Positions 40,492 to 48,881 of a stretch of DNA of 64,000 nucleotides are shown here, one piece after another; the stretch's first letter is position 1; each line of letters starts with the position of its first letter. The notes below the pieces were generated by a model. The model worked only from the letters and a program-made list of their open reading frames with translations. It searched no databases and was not told the origin of the DNA. The stretch spans positions 100,379 to 164,378 of the forward strand of contig CAYXZD010000008.1 in the NCBI GenBank assembly GCA_964469565.1. Reading direction: 5' to 3'. Made by a program: the position numbers and the translations under genes. This stretch comes from GCA-2720975 sp964469565. Lineage in GTDB: Bacteria; Planctomycetota; UBA1135; GCA-002686595.

Positions 40492-43145
40492 ATCTGAGTA
40501 TCTGCATTCTGTGTCTAGCCAATCCTGCGACGGCACCCCAAGACGTCGCTTACGAACGGTTTCAGCTGGATAACGGGTTGACCGTCATTCTCCACGAGGA
40601 TCATCGTCAGCCCCAAGTGGCGGTGAACACTTGGTACTGGGTCGGGGCTAAGGAAGAAGAACTAGGACGAAGCGGATTCGCTCATCTTTTTGAGCACTTG
40701 ATGTTCCGCGGTACCCAGAGGGCCCCGGGATCCAGTTTTGATGATTTGATGGAGGCTGGGGGGGGCTGGAACAATGCCTCTACGACTCAGGACCGTACCA
40801 ACTACTACGACATCGGCCCGTCGGAGCTTCTGCCCGTCTTGCTCTGGTTAGAGGCTGATCGCATGCAGGCTCTGGGTCCGAGTATTACCCAGGCGATCCT
40901 CGACAACGAGCGCGAGGTGGTTCGCAACGAGCGCAGGGAGTCTTACGAGGATGTGCCCTACGGCCAAGCAGAGCTTGAAGCGCAAGGTCTCTTCTACCCA
41001 GACGATCACCCTTATCACATCCCCGTCATTGGCTCTCATGCTGAGTTGGAAGCTGCCACGGTAGAAGACGTTCACCGCTTCTTCGAGCGGTTCTACGTCC
41101 CGAACAATGCGAGCCTTGTCGTTGCCGGAGATTTCGATCCCGTGGCGACCCGCGAACTCATTGTGCGCCTATTCAGTGCAGTGCCCCGGGGAAACGCAGT
41201 GCAACACGTCAGTGCAGAACCCGTGGTTTTGGAGCAGAGCGAAGTCCATACACTCAGCGATGATGTTCCCTTTGCGCGCACCGACCTCATGTGGCCCAGC
41301 CCAGCTTTCTTGATGGAGGGGGACGCTGAAATGGACATCCTGGCTGCCTTATTGAGCGGAGGCGTGTCCACGCGTCTGACCCAGGCCCTTGTCGTGGAGC
41401 GGCAGTGGGTTGAGAGTGTTGATGCGTATCAAAGCTCTGCTGCTCTCGGGTCTGAGTTTGTTATCAGTGCCCTAGCTCGCCCTGGTATTGATTTGAGTGA
41501 GATAGAAGATGTCATTCGAGCCGAACTTGCTCGCCTCGTCGAGGCTGGGCCCAGCGAGGATGAGCTTGAACGCCAGAAGGCTATTATGGAGGCGGCTACC
41601 CTTCAGGGTTTGCAGTCTGTGGAGGGCAAGGCCGACTTGCTCAACCGCTACTTGTTTAGCTTTGATGAGCCCAATTCGTTTGGGCGAGACCTTGATCGCT
41701 ATCGCAACGCCAGCGTGGAGTCTTGCCAGTTGTGGGCCCGTAAGGTGTTCTCTGGCACCCATCACATGACCCTGCGCGTCTTGCCTGAGAATCATGAGCA
41801 GGCGGAAGATCCCCTGGCGCAGATGCCGGAATTGAGTCCCCCGGCAGCCCTGACACTACCGGAGCCGCGAATCCTCACACTTTCAAACGGAATTGAAACG
41901 CAGGCCTGGGTTCAAGGAGAGCTCCCCATCGTTGAGCTGACCGTGGTGCTGCCCTTTGGCTCTGCCCAAGACCCTCGGGGCAAGGAGGGGCTTGGGCATC
42001 TCGCGGCACAGATGCTGTTGGAGGGGGCCCATGAACGAGATGCTCAGGAGTTCAGTGCGGCATTGGAACGGCTCGGTGCAGGGCTTAGCGCTGAGGTTGA
42101 CCGGCGCGAGACTCTGCTCCACTTGAGTGTTCTGGGACGGAATCTCAGACCCGCTCTCGGGCTCTTAGCTGACGCCCTGATGCGTCCTCGGTTTGAACCC
42201 AGTGACTGGGCCAGGGTACGGGCGGCACACCTAGCTCAACTTCGGGTGGCGGAATCTGACCCCAACTCCCAAGCTCGGGTCGCGGGGATGCAGGCGTTCC
42301 TAGGAGCTGGGCACCCCTACAGCCACTCACCGTTTGGCACTCCAGCCTCTGTAGAATCGCTTCTGATCAACGATGTGGCCCAACACTTTTCAGATCTCTA
42401 CCGGCCATCGGGTGTGCGGGTCTTGATTGCGGGGGACTTCGAGATCGACGGGCTCCAACCCCTTCTGGTGGAGTCTCTAGCTGAATGGTCGGGGCTTGCA
42501 AGCGGTTCCGAGCGCCATGCATTTGAAGTCCCCAAAGCCGCGAGCCTTCAAGACGGTCCGCAGGTGGTGATCATTGACCGGCCCGGAGCCACTCAGAGCG
42601 TTGTGCGCTTCATGCTACCCGCACCAGCGTATCGGGCCCCTGGGAGAGTGGCGCGCGAGGTGGTGACGACGATCCTGGGCGGCACCTACACCTCACGGCT
42701 GAATGCAAACCTGCGCATCGATAAGGGAATCACATACGGGGCGAGCGCGGCCCTCGTGCACCTGCCTCCCATGGCTTATCTCTTGGCGTCAGCGCAGGTG
42801 CAAACTGAGTTTACAGGTTTGGGGGTGAAGGAGTTTACGAGGGAATTTGAGCGCATGCAGAGCGGAGACTTCACGGAAGCTGAACTCTTGAAAGCCCAGC
42901 GAGCCCATCGGACGGCGCTCATCGAAGAGCTTGGGACCCTTGCGTCCCTGCTCGGAGCTGCCCAATCAATGGGCAGTTTTGGGCGCACCTTGGTGGAAAA
43001 GGCAGACGACCTGCGCACCGCTCAGGAACTCACCGTGGCTGACCTCAACCACGCTGCCCTCTCACTCAGTCAGCCTGATGGTGCAGTCCTAGTGCTCGTC
43101 GGCGACAAAGCAGAGATCGAGCAGCAACTTCAGTCCCTCGAGTGA
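40488..43145 (+). CDS. M16-family zinc metallopeptidase (two-domain, secreted)
   Basis: The 885-residue protein has a short hydrophobic N-terminus (LSICILCLANPATA, probable signal) and two M16 repeats. The N-terminal half carries the inverted zinc site HLFEH (residues 66-70) and the downstream Glu in EREVVRNERRES. The C-terminal half (from ~460, IETQAWVQGELPIVELTVVLPFGSAQDP) lacks HxxEH, as is normal for the non-catalytic partner domain. The C-terminal RFMLPAPAYRAP..TTILGGTYTSRLNANLRIDKGITYGASA is the conserved substrate-holding R/Y region. It should degrade peptides in the periplasm. The start overlaps the upstream stop by 4 bp. Confidence 0.94.
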   Translation: MNLSICILCLANPATAPQDVAYERFQLDNGLTVILHEDHRQPQVAVNTWYWVGAKEEELGRSGFAHLFEHLMFRGTQRAPGSSFDDLMEAGGGWNNASTTQDRTNYYDIGPSELLPVLLWLEADRMQALGPSITQAILDNEREVVRNERRESYEDVPYGQAELEAQGLFYPDDHPYHIPVIGSHAELEAATVEDVHRFFERFYVPNNASLVVAGDFDPVATRELIVRLFSAVPRGNAVQHVSAEPVVLEQSEVHTLSDDVPFARTDLMWPSPAFLMEGDAEMDILAALLSGGVSTRLTQALVVERQWVESVDAYQSSAALGSEFVISALARPGIDLSEIEDVIRAELARLVEAGPSEDELERQKAIMEAATLQGLQSVEGKADLLNRYLFSFDEPNSFGRDLDRYRNASVESCQLWARKVFSGTHHMTLRVLPENHEQAEDPLAQMPELSPPAALTLPEPRILTLSNGIETQAWVQGELPIVELTVVLPFGSAQDPRGKEGLGHLAAQMLLEGAHERDAQEFSAALERLGAGLSAEVDRRETLLHLSVLGRNLRPALGLLADALMRPRFEPSDWARVRAAHLAQLRVAESDPNSQARVAGMQAFLGAGHPYSHSPFGTPASVESLLINDVAQHFSDLYRPSGVRVLIAGDFEIDGLQPLLVESLAEWSGLASGSERHAFEVPKAASLQDGPQVVIIDRPGATQSVVRFMLPAPAYRAPGRVAREVVTTILGGTYTSRLNANLRIDKGITYGASAALVHLPPMAYLLASAQVQTEFTGLGVKEFTREFERMQSGDFTEAELLKAQRAHRTALIEELGTLASLLGAAQSMGSFGRTLVEKADDLRTAQELTVADLNHAALSLSQPDGAVLVLVGDKAEIEQQLQSLE

Positions 43146-43172
43146 CGGCTGATACGCCCCACTGGGCAACGG

Positions 43173-44480
43173 CTAATTGAACGTGACGGAGTAACCGTCC
43201 GTGAAATTAGATGTGTTGGTGGGATTCTTGTCGCGATACCAAGTGGTGAAGTTCCACGTCTCCCCAGGTTGAACTCCAGCAGGAGGTGATATCGGCATTT
43301 GGGTCAAGTCGACGGTGATTCCAAACGTGCCGAAAATGCCCGTGCTCTGCACTTGATTGTTGAAGCGTCCAATATTGCCGCCCAGACACAGATTGCCCTG
43401 GGCACCACCAGGAGCAAAGATGAAGTCCTGTGTTTGGCTTGTCAGGAAGTAGCCGAACTGGTTGGTCGGCATTTGAACGGCCACCAAGCGGAAGTCGGCA
43501 TCGCTGACGGTGGCAGAGCCGTCGGCGAATATTGATGCAGGCAGACCCGTAGAGTTGTCCACGGCTGGACTGCAATAGTTGCTACCCAAACCGCAGTTGT
43601 TGTTGTAAAGGCAGTCAATCCACTCGGGGTGGTCGGCGAATGGGTTGCGGTTTCCTTGGAACAAGAAAACCATGTCATTGTTCCATTGCTCGAAGGCATC
43701 GACCGGGTCTTCGTAATGCCATTGCAACAGGACACTGAGCATGCCCATGTATGCGACGGATTCGTTTTGCCCAGTATTGGACCCGCTGATAAGGCTGCTG
43801 CTGTCGGTGAGCATCAAGTTGGGCTCAGAGTAGCCCGTGGAACCGTGCTTGCCGCCTTCGTAGCGAATGTCGGCGTAAAACATCGCGCGGGCAATGTCAC
43901 CGCGCCGACCTTTCCAGACTTCCCACGTGCCCGAAGTGAATTGACCCTTGGTCCAATTGGAATCACCTGGGTAGCCCCCGCCCTGGCCGCCTTGGCCATT
44001 GTTGGCCACGGTCTTGTATTCGGTGCCTCCGCTATTGGCAATTCTGAAAGGTTTGTTGCTGCGGGCTTGGTTGTAGCTGGAAGCACACAGAAAAAGCAGA
44101 TGACAATCGCTGTATGGATAGTTTCCAGGGTGGTCGTCGGGGAATCCGTAGGACTTGGGCCAGGAGTGCTCGCGCTGGTAGTTACCATTGCCACCAGAAC
44201 TGATGGGGTAACTGTCGTTGCGGTAGATGTCTAGAATCCGATTATTGTCCGCTGGATCCCGTTGGGCGAGTTCAAGTACGGTCCAGGCATCAGGGGGTGA
44301 ACCGGAGTATTGAATGCGCGTGTGATCGTCGATGACGTCGTGCAAAGTCGAACGCAAGACCGTGGCGTTGGACGTGTCGACTGAGTCGTAGTACCCATCG
44401 GGTGGGCCCTGAGCGAAGGCGGAACTACCCGTGATGGTCACGAGAGTGCCGAAGATGATCGCGGGGGTTTGAGTGAGCAC
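43173..44480 (-). CDS. Secreted endonuclease I family nuclease with shared C-terminal module
   Basis: The protein has about 435 residues from GTG 44480. That start gives a compact signal peptide (LTQTPAIIFGTLVTITGSSAFAQ) and avoids the hairpin at 44546-44572, which would lie inside a longer frame from 44585. Endonuclease I (NucM/EndA) motifs: NYQREHSWPKSYG (catalytic His), SDCHLLFLCASSYNQARSN, GRRGDIARAMFYADIRYEG, LLQWHYEDPVDAFE and FQGNRNPFADHPEW. It should cut DNA/RNA non-specifically outside the cell. The last ~130 residues (NYCSPAVDNSTGLPASI ... PGETWNFTTWYRD ... NFTDGYSVTFN) are the module shared with three other proteins of the window. Confidence 0.9.
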   Translation of the reverse strand: MLTQTPAIIFGTLVTITGSSAFAQGPPDGYYDSVDTSNATVLRSTLHDVIDDHTRIQYSGSPPDAWTVLELAQRDPADNNRILDIYRNDSYPISSGGNGNYQREHSWPKSYGFPDDHPGNYPYSDCHLLFLCASSYNQARSNKPFRIANSGGTEYKTVANNGQGGQGGGYPGDSNWTKGQFTSGTWEVWKGRRGDIARAMFYADIRYEGGKHGSTGYSEPNLMLTDSSSLISGSNTGQNESVAYMGMLSVLLQWHYEDPVDAFEQWNNDMVFLFQGNRNPFADHPEWIDCLYNNNCGLGSNYCSPAVDNSTGLPASIFADGSATVSDADFRLVAVQMPTNQFGYFLTSQTQDFIFAPGGAQGNLCLGGNIGRFNNQVQSTGIFGTFGITVDLTQMPISPPAGVQPGETWNFTTWYRDKNPTNTSNFTDGYSVTFN

Positions 44481-44545
44481 GTCTTGGATGCGGGCGGGCG
44501 CGGAGTTGAGATTGAGGGATACGCTGCGGAGGATGGCTAGAAACG

Positions 44546-44572
44546 ACACGGGGGCCACTGTGGCCCCCGTGT
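44546..44572 (-). terminator. Perfect 12-bp hairpin after the lamin-tail gene
   Basis: Arms 44546-44557 and 44561-44572 are perfectly complementary (ACACGGGGGCCA with its mirror) around a 3-nt loop. It lies 52 bp beyond the stop of the minus-strand gene ending at 44624 and is followed on that strand by GTTTCT, a short U tract. It probably terminates that gene before the nuclease gene. Confidence 0.65.
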
Positions 44573-44623
44573 ATGGCCAATGCAACCTACAAGTTGCACG
44601 GCCCTCGTTTCAGGCATCTGGGC

Positions 44624-45748
44624 CTACTGGAACAGGATGGAGATTCCGTCGGAGAAGTTGGATTTGCCACCAACGTCCCGGTGCCACATCTGCCAGTTCC
44701 AAGTCTCGCCTGGTGCGATTGTGGTCGGGCCGCTGGGGAGCGGGGTGTTGGTCAGATCGATCGAAAGCGTGATGCTGCCCGCCGATCCGGAACTCATAAT
44801 GTTATTGCTGTAGCGGCCGATGGAGCCACTCAGGCACAGGTTGCCTTGGCTGCCGCCCGGGAAAGGGACAAACCCTTGGGTTTGGCTGGTGATGTAGTAA
44901 CCAAACTGGTTGACGGGCATGGCAGATGAGGTGAGGTCAACGAAGTTGTCCGCTACAAACGTGCTACCAAAGGCAGAGATGACCGTGGGGTTACCGGTGG
45001 AGTTATTGTTCGCCGGACCGCAATAGTTCGTGCCAATACTGGCTCCGCCGCCGCCGCCGCTTTGGGTGCAGGTACTGGAGGGGTTCATTGTCCCTGGTGT
45101 GAGGCCGTTCAAAAAGAAGTCGAGCCAATCATCCGTGCACCAACCATTTGGGTCGTCGAGGGGCTTGAAAATCCCAGCGGGGAGATACGGACCACTCATG
45201 TCCGGGCCGAGACCGAGTGCTCCGTCGTAGAGGAAGTCGGCCGTGCCATCGGGGTCATAAACGCCGACAGTTTCGATGAAATTGACCGTTGAAGGCAGGG
45301 TATTGAGGTCCGTGACGAGGTCGAGGTCCGTATCCAAGTCGGTGCCTAGCAGGCTAGTGATGAGTAGGGTGTCGTCGGTCCACAGCAGGTAATAGGTCTG
45401 GGTACCGTTTTCAATGTTGTTGTCTGGACCCGTGACGGAAATGTCGTAGTCCATGGTGGTCACGAGCGGGTCGGCCATCACGAAGTAGCCGTCCGAGGGG
45501 ACGCTGAAACCGGTCAGGTCCCAGGCGCGGTCAAGGATGCCGTTGAGAGGTGCGTCGCCCTCAACAACCAAAACCATATAGCCATCTAGGGACATGCCCG
45601 GGGTGCCAATCAATTCGATGTACTCTTGGTCATCCACGCCGGTCATCGAGGCGAAGATTTCATTGATCTTGACGGTCTGTGCACCTGCGTTGAGAGCGAG
45701 GAGCATGGAGGCACTAAGGCCAAGGGCGACTTTTAGGGGGTGACACAT
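44624..45748 (-). CDS. Secreted lamin-tail-domain-like protein with shared C-terminal module
   Basis: The 374-residue protein has a signal peptide (VALGLSASMLLALNAGAQ). A lamin-tail-like beta domain follows (VKINEIFASMTGVDDQEYIELIGTPGMSLDGYMVLVVEGD, residues ~25-130), a type often found in bacterial cell-surface proteins. A Gly-rich hinge (CTQSGGGGGASIG) then leads to the ~130-residue module (NYCGPANNNSTGNPTVI ... GNLCLSGSIGRY ... APGETWNWQMWHRD ... NFSDGISILFQ) that it shares with the nuclease and two other proteins here. The nuclease gene next to it carries the closest copy, suggesting local domain exchange. Function unknown; probably surface-located. Confidence 0.82.
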   Translation of the reverse strand: MCHPLKVALGLSASMLLALNAGAQTVKINEIFASMTGVDDQEYIELIGTPGMSLDGYMVLVVEGDAPLNGILDRAWDLTGFSVPSDGYFVMADPLVTTMDYDISVTGPDNNIENGTQTYYLLWTDDTLLITSLLGTDLDTDLDLVTDLNTLPSTVNFIETVGVYDPDGTADFLYDGALGLGPDMSGPYLPAGIFKPLDDPNGWCTDDWLDFFLNGLTPGTMNPSSTCTQSGGGGGASIGTNYCGPANNNSTGNPTVISAFGSTFVADNFVDLTSSAMPVNQFGYYITSQTQGFVPFPGGSQGNLCLSGSIGRYSNNIMSSGSAGSITLSIDLTNTPLPSGPTTIAPGETWNWQMWHRDVGGKSNFSDGISILFQ

Positions 45749-45954
45749 TTTGGGAAGCCGGACGAAGCCGGTCTGGGGGAATGGGTTACGGTAGTTTCAC
45801 GGGTAACATTAGCACGATTGGAGCCCAAGTGGGGAGCCTTGGAGGGTCGCTAGGCACCCTTTTTTCCTGAATGGCAGGGTCGATGGGGCGCGAGGGAACT
45901 TGTTCATTCGGGGGGTCCATGGGGCCTCAGGGGGGACCTATGATGGGGGCGATC

Positions 45955-47583
45955 ATGAAAACCTTCCTGAGAATATGCATTCTCACGCCATTCCTAGGGC
46001 TGAGAGCAGCCCCTGAGGCTAGCTACGGTACCCCTCTTGGACGCTGGGAAGTCCACCCTCGGAGTCCCATGGCCTGGTTTGGGATCCCCATGCCTGCGTT
46101 GGACCTAGGGTCTTGGCTTGGGACACTTGACCATGATGAGCCCCTCCTCCCCCTGAAGGCTGGCCAATTTGAGCGGGTGGTCCGTGGGCTTGAGGAGGAC
46201 GTCCAGGCCCAGGAAAGAGGCTGGCAGAGGTCGGCCATCAGCCTTCTTGCAGCCGCCCAATGGGGACTTGAGGATCGCACCGGGATCTTCACGGCCCCAG
46301 CCAAACAACTCCCGTCCCTAGCAGGGCCCCAGGTCCGCCGTGCCGTGACGAGAGCATTCGATCGGATTCTCGCAGGCGGGGCAGGTGAGAGCGTATTGGG
46401 GTGGATGGAGTTGGAGCTGTTTTTTTCCCCTACCATTGGCGATCTCCCCGCCCGGCGAACTGCGCTTGCCCGCCTGCTGACTCTACGAAGGCCCGCAATG
46501 GAGGGCGCTCTCTTGACCCTTGCCCGGGATGAGTCGGATCTGTTGCGTCCCGAACTGCTGGACGCGCTCGCTCAATGGCAAGCGGAAGCCACGGATCTCT
46601 ACCTTGTGAGGCTCCTAGGCCAAGTCAGTCCGGCGGGTGCACAGCGCCAACCCTTTAACCTAGTTCTCACCAGGCTTGAGGAAGGAGACGCCACCCTCGG
46701 GACTCGGGCGAAGGTAGCGCTCAAGGAACGCGTGGGAATCATGATCGTCTCGACAGACTGGCGCAAGGCCCTGCGGGGGCTTGCGATTGTCTCCAAGCTC
46801 GATCCGACTGACAGTGTGCCACTGCTTCTACATGCTTTGACTGTTTGGGAACGCCGCTTGGAGAGCGGCCACGGCGCTAGGCGTGTGGTGTCGACCGTGA
46901 CGAATACGCTCAAACTGATCTCTGGGCGTTCAGCGATGGCGAGCCAGTCGCGGGCGTGGAACACATGGTGGGGTGCGGTGCAATCGGGGGATTCTCCTCT
47001 TCATGTGGAGGGCCAGGCCCATGGAGAATCACGCACGAGCGCCCGCTTCTTTGGTCTCGCACCCCAATCCGATCAGGTCACCTTTATCATTGATCGATCT
47101 GGATCCATGGAGGCAGGCTGGGGCACGACCGGTCACAATCGCTACGTTGAGGCGGTGGAGCAAATGACTCGGTTTCTGCAAATATCGGGACCGGCCACGC
47201 GTTTTGAAGTCATTCTCTTCAGTGACAGTCTCAAACGCTCTGCGGGTGGACTCGTTCCTGCGACAGCTAGGAATATTGCACGCGCACGAAAGTCGCTTCT
47301 CAGTCGCAGCCCCAATGGGGGCACGGACCTTCGCCCTGCGGTTGAAATGGTGATGGGGGTGCGGCGATTTGGGCCTCAGGTTCAGCCCGAGTCGGATACG
47401 GTTGTCGTTCTTTGCGATGGGGATACGGTTTCTGGATCGCATTGGGTAGAGCCCTTCTTGCATCAATACAACCTGAACGCCTGCGTAAAGTTCGAGTGTG
47501 TGCTGGTGGGTACGAAAGGTGATGGATCCCTCGAAGCGCTCGCCCAGCACAGCGGCGGTTCCTTCGTACGTATCGATGGCTAG
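45955..47583 (+). CDS. Secreted von Willebrand factor A domain protein
   Basis: The 542-residue product from ATG 45955 has a signal-like N-terminus (FLRICILTPFLGLRAAPEA). An alpha-helical, HEAT-like middle follows (~100-330; PAMEGALLTLARDESDLLRPELLDALAQW). The C-terminal VWA domain (~355-542) has an intact MIDAS: FIIDRSGSM, NGGTDLRPAVEM and VVLCDGDTVSG. VWA domains bind partners through a divalent metal. The longer frame from 45871 adds a Gly/Met-rich lead and is unlikely. This architecture (helical repeats plus VWA) recurs in Planctomycetes; its ligand is unknown. It is convergent with the rhomboid gene. Confidence 0.85.
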   Translation: MKTFLRICILTPFLGLRAAPEASYGTPLGRWEVHPRSPMAWFGIPMPALDLGSWLGTLDHDEPLLPLKAGQFERVVRGLEEDVQAQERGWQRSAISLLAAAQWGLEDRTGIFTAPAKQLPSLAGPQVRRAVTRAFDRILAGGAGESVLGWMELELFFSPTIGDLPARRTALARLLTLRRPAMEGALLTLARDESDLLRPELLDALAQWQAEATDLYLVRLLGQVSPAGAQRQPFNLVLTRLEEGDATLGTRAKVALKERVGIMIVSTDWRKALRGLAIVSKLDPTDSVPLLLHALTVWERRLESGHGARRVVSTVTNTLKLISGRSAMASQSRAWNTWWGAVQSGDSPLHVEGQAHGESRTSARFFGLAPQSDQVTFIIDRSGSMEAGWGTTGHNRYVEAVEQMTRFLQISGPATRFEVILFSDSLKRSAGGLVPATARNIARARKSLLSRSPNGGTDLRPAVEMVMGVRRFGPQVQPESDTVVVLCDGDTVSGSHWVEPFLHQYNLNACVKFECVLVGTKGDGSLEALAQHSGGSFVRIDG

Positions 47584-47593
47584 AACTTCGGTG

Positions 47594-48496
47594 TTAGGAC
47601 AGGGCGCACCACCAACACAGTCCAACCCAAATGGGCACCGATAGGGCCAGTCGCCACTGGGCCTTGAGCCCTAGCCGGTCAGGTAGTCGAGTTCGTCCAA
47701 TCATCCAGCCCAGTGCGAGTCCCACGCCCATTCCAGTAACGTGAGCCATCACATCGGTTCGTGCCTCGCCTGCTTGCTCTCCGCCCATTCCGAGGTACCC
47801 CAGCAGGGTGGCTGCCGCGAGTAGGGGGGCAAAGCGCCGCATGGAACCGAGGTGCAGGCGCTCGCGGCGTACCCACTCATAGCTTGCCATCAGACCCAAG
47901 CAACCGAAGACTGCGGTGGATGCGCCGACGGAGGAGTGCGAAGGGTCTTGAATGAGTGCATTCAGTCCATTGCCGAGGGTGCCAGCTATCAGGACCCCCA
48001 TCCAGGTAATCCCCACTCCCATGGTGTGGACGGCGAGGATTGCAAAACCCCATCCAAAGACGAGATTGCCCAATAGGTGGCCCGGTGATCCATGAAGAGT
48101 GAGGGCTGTGGTCGCCCGCCACCATTCCCCTTCGAGGACATCTCCGGCGATGAGTTTTCCTTGGCTCCACCAACCCAGGTGAGCAAGGTCGTAGCGGCCG
48201 ATCGGGTAGAGGGTGAGGATGGAGAGTGCAAAGACCCAGCCGGCCCACTGGCCCTGACCGAGGAAGGGAGGCAGGTCGCGTGCAGGTGGCCAGCCGACAT
48301 TTTCAATGCCATAGTCGCGCAACTCCTCGAAGGCATCCCGGGCGTGGGCACTCGGGACGAGCAACACGTGCATCCTTCGCGCTTGGGCCAGTGTGTGGGG
48401 GATGGCACGGGCCTGAAGTACGAGTGCTCGATCGAGGCAGTCCTTGCGGGTCTGGGAGGCAAACAGTTCGACAAGCCCTTCCTGGGGTGCTTCCAT
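47594..48496 (-). CDS. Rhomboid-family intramembrane serine protease with DUF2007-like N-terminus
   Basis: The 300-residue product from ATG 48496 has a cytoplasmic N-terminal region (VELFASQTRKDCLDRALVLQARAIPHTLA...VLLVPSAHARDAFEELRDYG) resembling DUF2007, then six to seven membrane helices. The rhomboid active site is intact: HGSPGHLLGNLVFG (Asn/His of helix 2), the Ser in SSVGASTAVFGCLG (helix 4) and the His in DVMAHVTGMGVG (helix 6). It cleaves membrane proteins within the bilayer. A longer frame to 48604 overlaps the upstream gene by 98 bp, so I prefer 48496, 10 bp after that gene. It is the last gene of the operon yciB - DUF2007/zinc-ribbon - rhomboid. Confidence 0.9.
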   Translation of the reverse strand: MEAPQEGLVELFASQTRKDCLDRALVLQARAIPHTLAQARRMHVLLVPSAHARDAFEELRDYGIENVGWPPARDLPPFLGQGQWAGWVFALSILTLYPIGRYDLAHLGWWSQGKLIAGDVLEGEWWRATTALTLHGSPGHLLGNLVFGWGFAILAVHTMGVGITWMGVLIAGTLGNGLNALIQDPSHSSVGASTAVFGCLGLMASYEWVRRERLHLGSMRRFAPLLAAATLLGYLGMGGEQAGEARTDVMAHVTGMGVGLALGWMIGRTRLPDRLGLKAQWRLALSVPIWVGLCWWCALS

Positions 48497-48506
48497 GCCA
48501 AGGCGG

Positions 48507-48881
48507 CTAGCCAATGCGCAGTCCGCATTCAGGACAGCGTGATGAACCCTGAGGTATGGTCCCGAAACAGGCAGGGCAGGTGGCTTGCTCTGCGTCGAGG
48601 TCAATCACCGTTGATGTGGAACGCCGTCCGAGTTCGTCTAACTCCTCATAGGCGTTGGTCTGGAGAAGATCGATGGCTCGTGTGAGCTCAGCGCTCGCGA
48701 CCGCGAGCATGAGAATCGTGTTTCACCCACCTCCAGTTTCCCCCTCAGGGCGCATGAGCTTTGATGGAATGCCCTCCCGTTGGAGTACCCGCTGGAGTGC
48801 TCGCAAGTCATCCATCGGGGCGCGGGCGATGACGGAGTGACCCATTGAATTATCGTCGGGGTTGGGGCGTGGAGGAGTCAT
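48507..48881 (-). CDS. DUF2007-like zinc-ribbon protein, probable selenoprotein (UGA at codon 53)
   Basis: The frame from ATG 48881 (overlapping the yciB stop as ATGA) runs through GHSVIARAPMDDLRALQRVLQREGIPSKLMRPEGETGGG to TGA at 48723-48725. It then continues NTILMLAVASAELTRAIDLL, a Thr/Glu linker, and the zinc ribbon CPACFGTIPQGSSRCPECGL, ending at 48507: 124 residues counting the UGA. The two halves together make one DUF2007-type alpha/beta unit (helix-strand before, strand-helix after), whereas each alone is incomplete. A SECIS-like hairpin with a GGUC loop follows the UGA. Alternative: re-initiation at ATG 48710, with GGAGGT 18 nt upstream, giving two small proteins. I favour selenocysteine insertion. 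The role is unknown; DUF2007 proteins are called putative signal-transducing proteins. Confidence 0.75.
48687..48713 (-). promoter_or_regulatory. Bacterial SECIS element (candidate)
   Basis: In the transcript, 14 nt after the UGA (48723-48725), a perfect 6-bp stem GCUCGC/GCGAGC closes a GGUC tetraloop (loop at nt 21-24 after UGA). A lower stem CUCA/UGAG is joined through a small bulge (U against GC). E. coli fdhF has its GGUC at about nt 19-22 with a bulged U in the stem, so loop sequence, spacing and bulge all match the element that SelB recognises. It lies within the reading frame, as bacterial SECIS elements do. Confidence 0.75.

Noticed and set aside
43629..44234. 201-aa frame antisense to the endonuclease gene
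   Set aside because: It runs opposite strong endonuclease I motifs and shows no pattern of its own.
44481..44585. Longer N-terminus of the nuclease from ATG 44585
   Set aside because: It would run through a perfect terminator-like hairpin and places ~36 residues before the signal peptide; GTG 44480 is better.
48507..48710. Separate 67-aa zinc-ribbon gene starting at ATG 48710
   Set aside because: GGAGGT is 18 nt away, the start lies inside the SECIS-like hairpin's lower stem, and the product lacks the first half of its domain; kept only as an alternative.
30295..48881. General recoding of TGA as an amino acid
   Set aside because: Several genes end normally in TGA (the lipoprotein gene at 1578-1580, BtpA-like at 21059-21061, DDAH-like, M16, yciB, Wzz-like), so only specific UGA codons could be read through.
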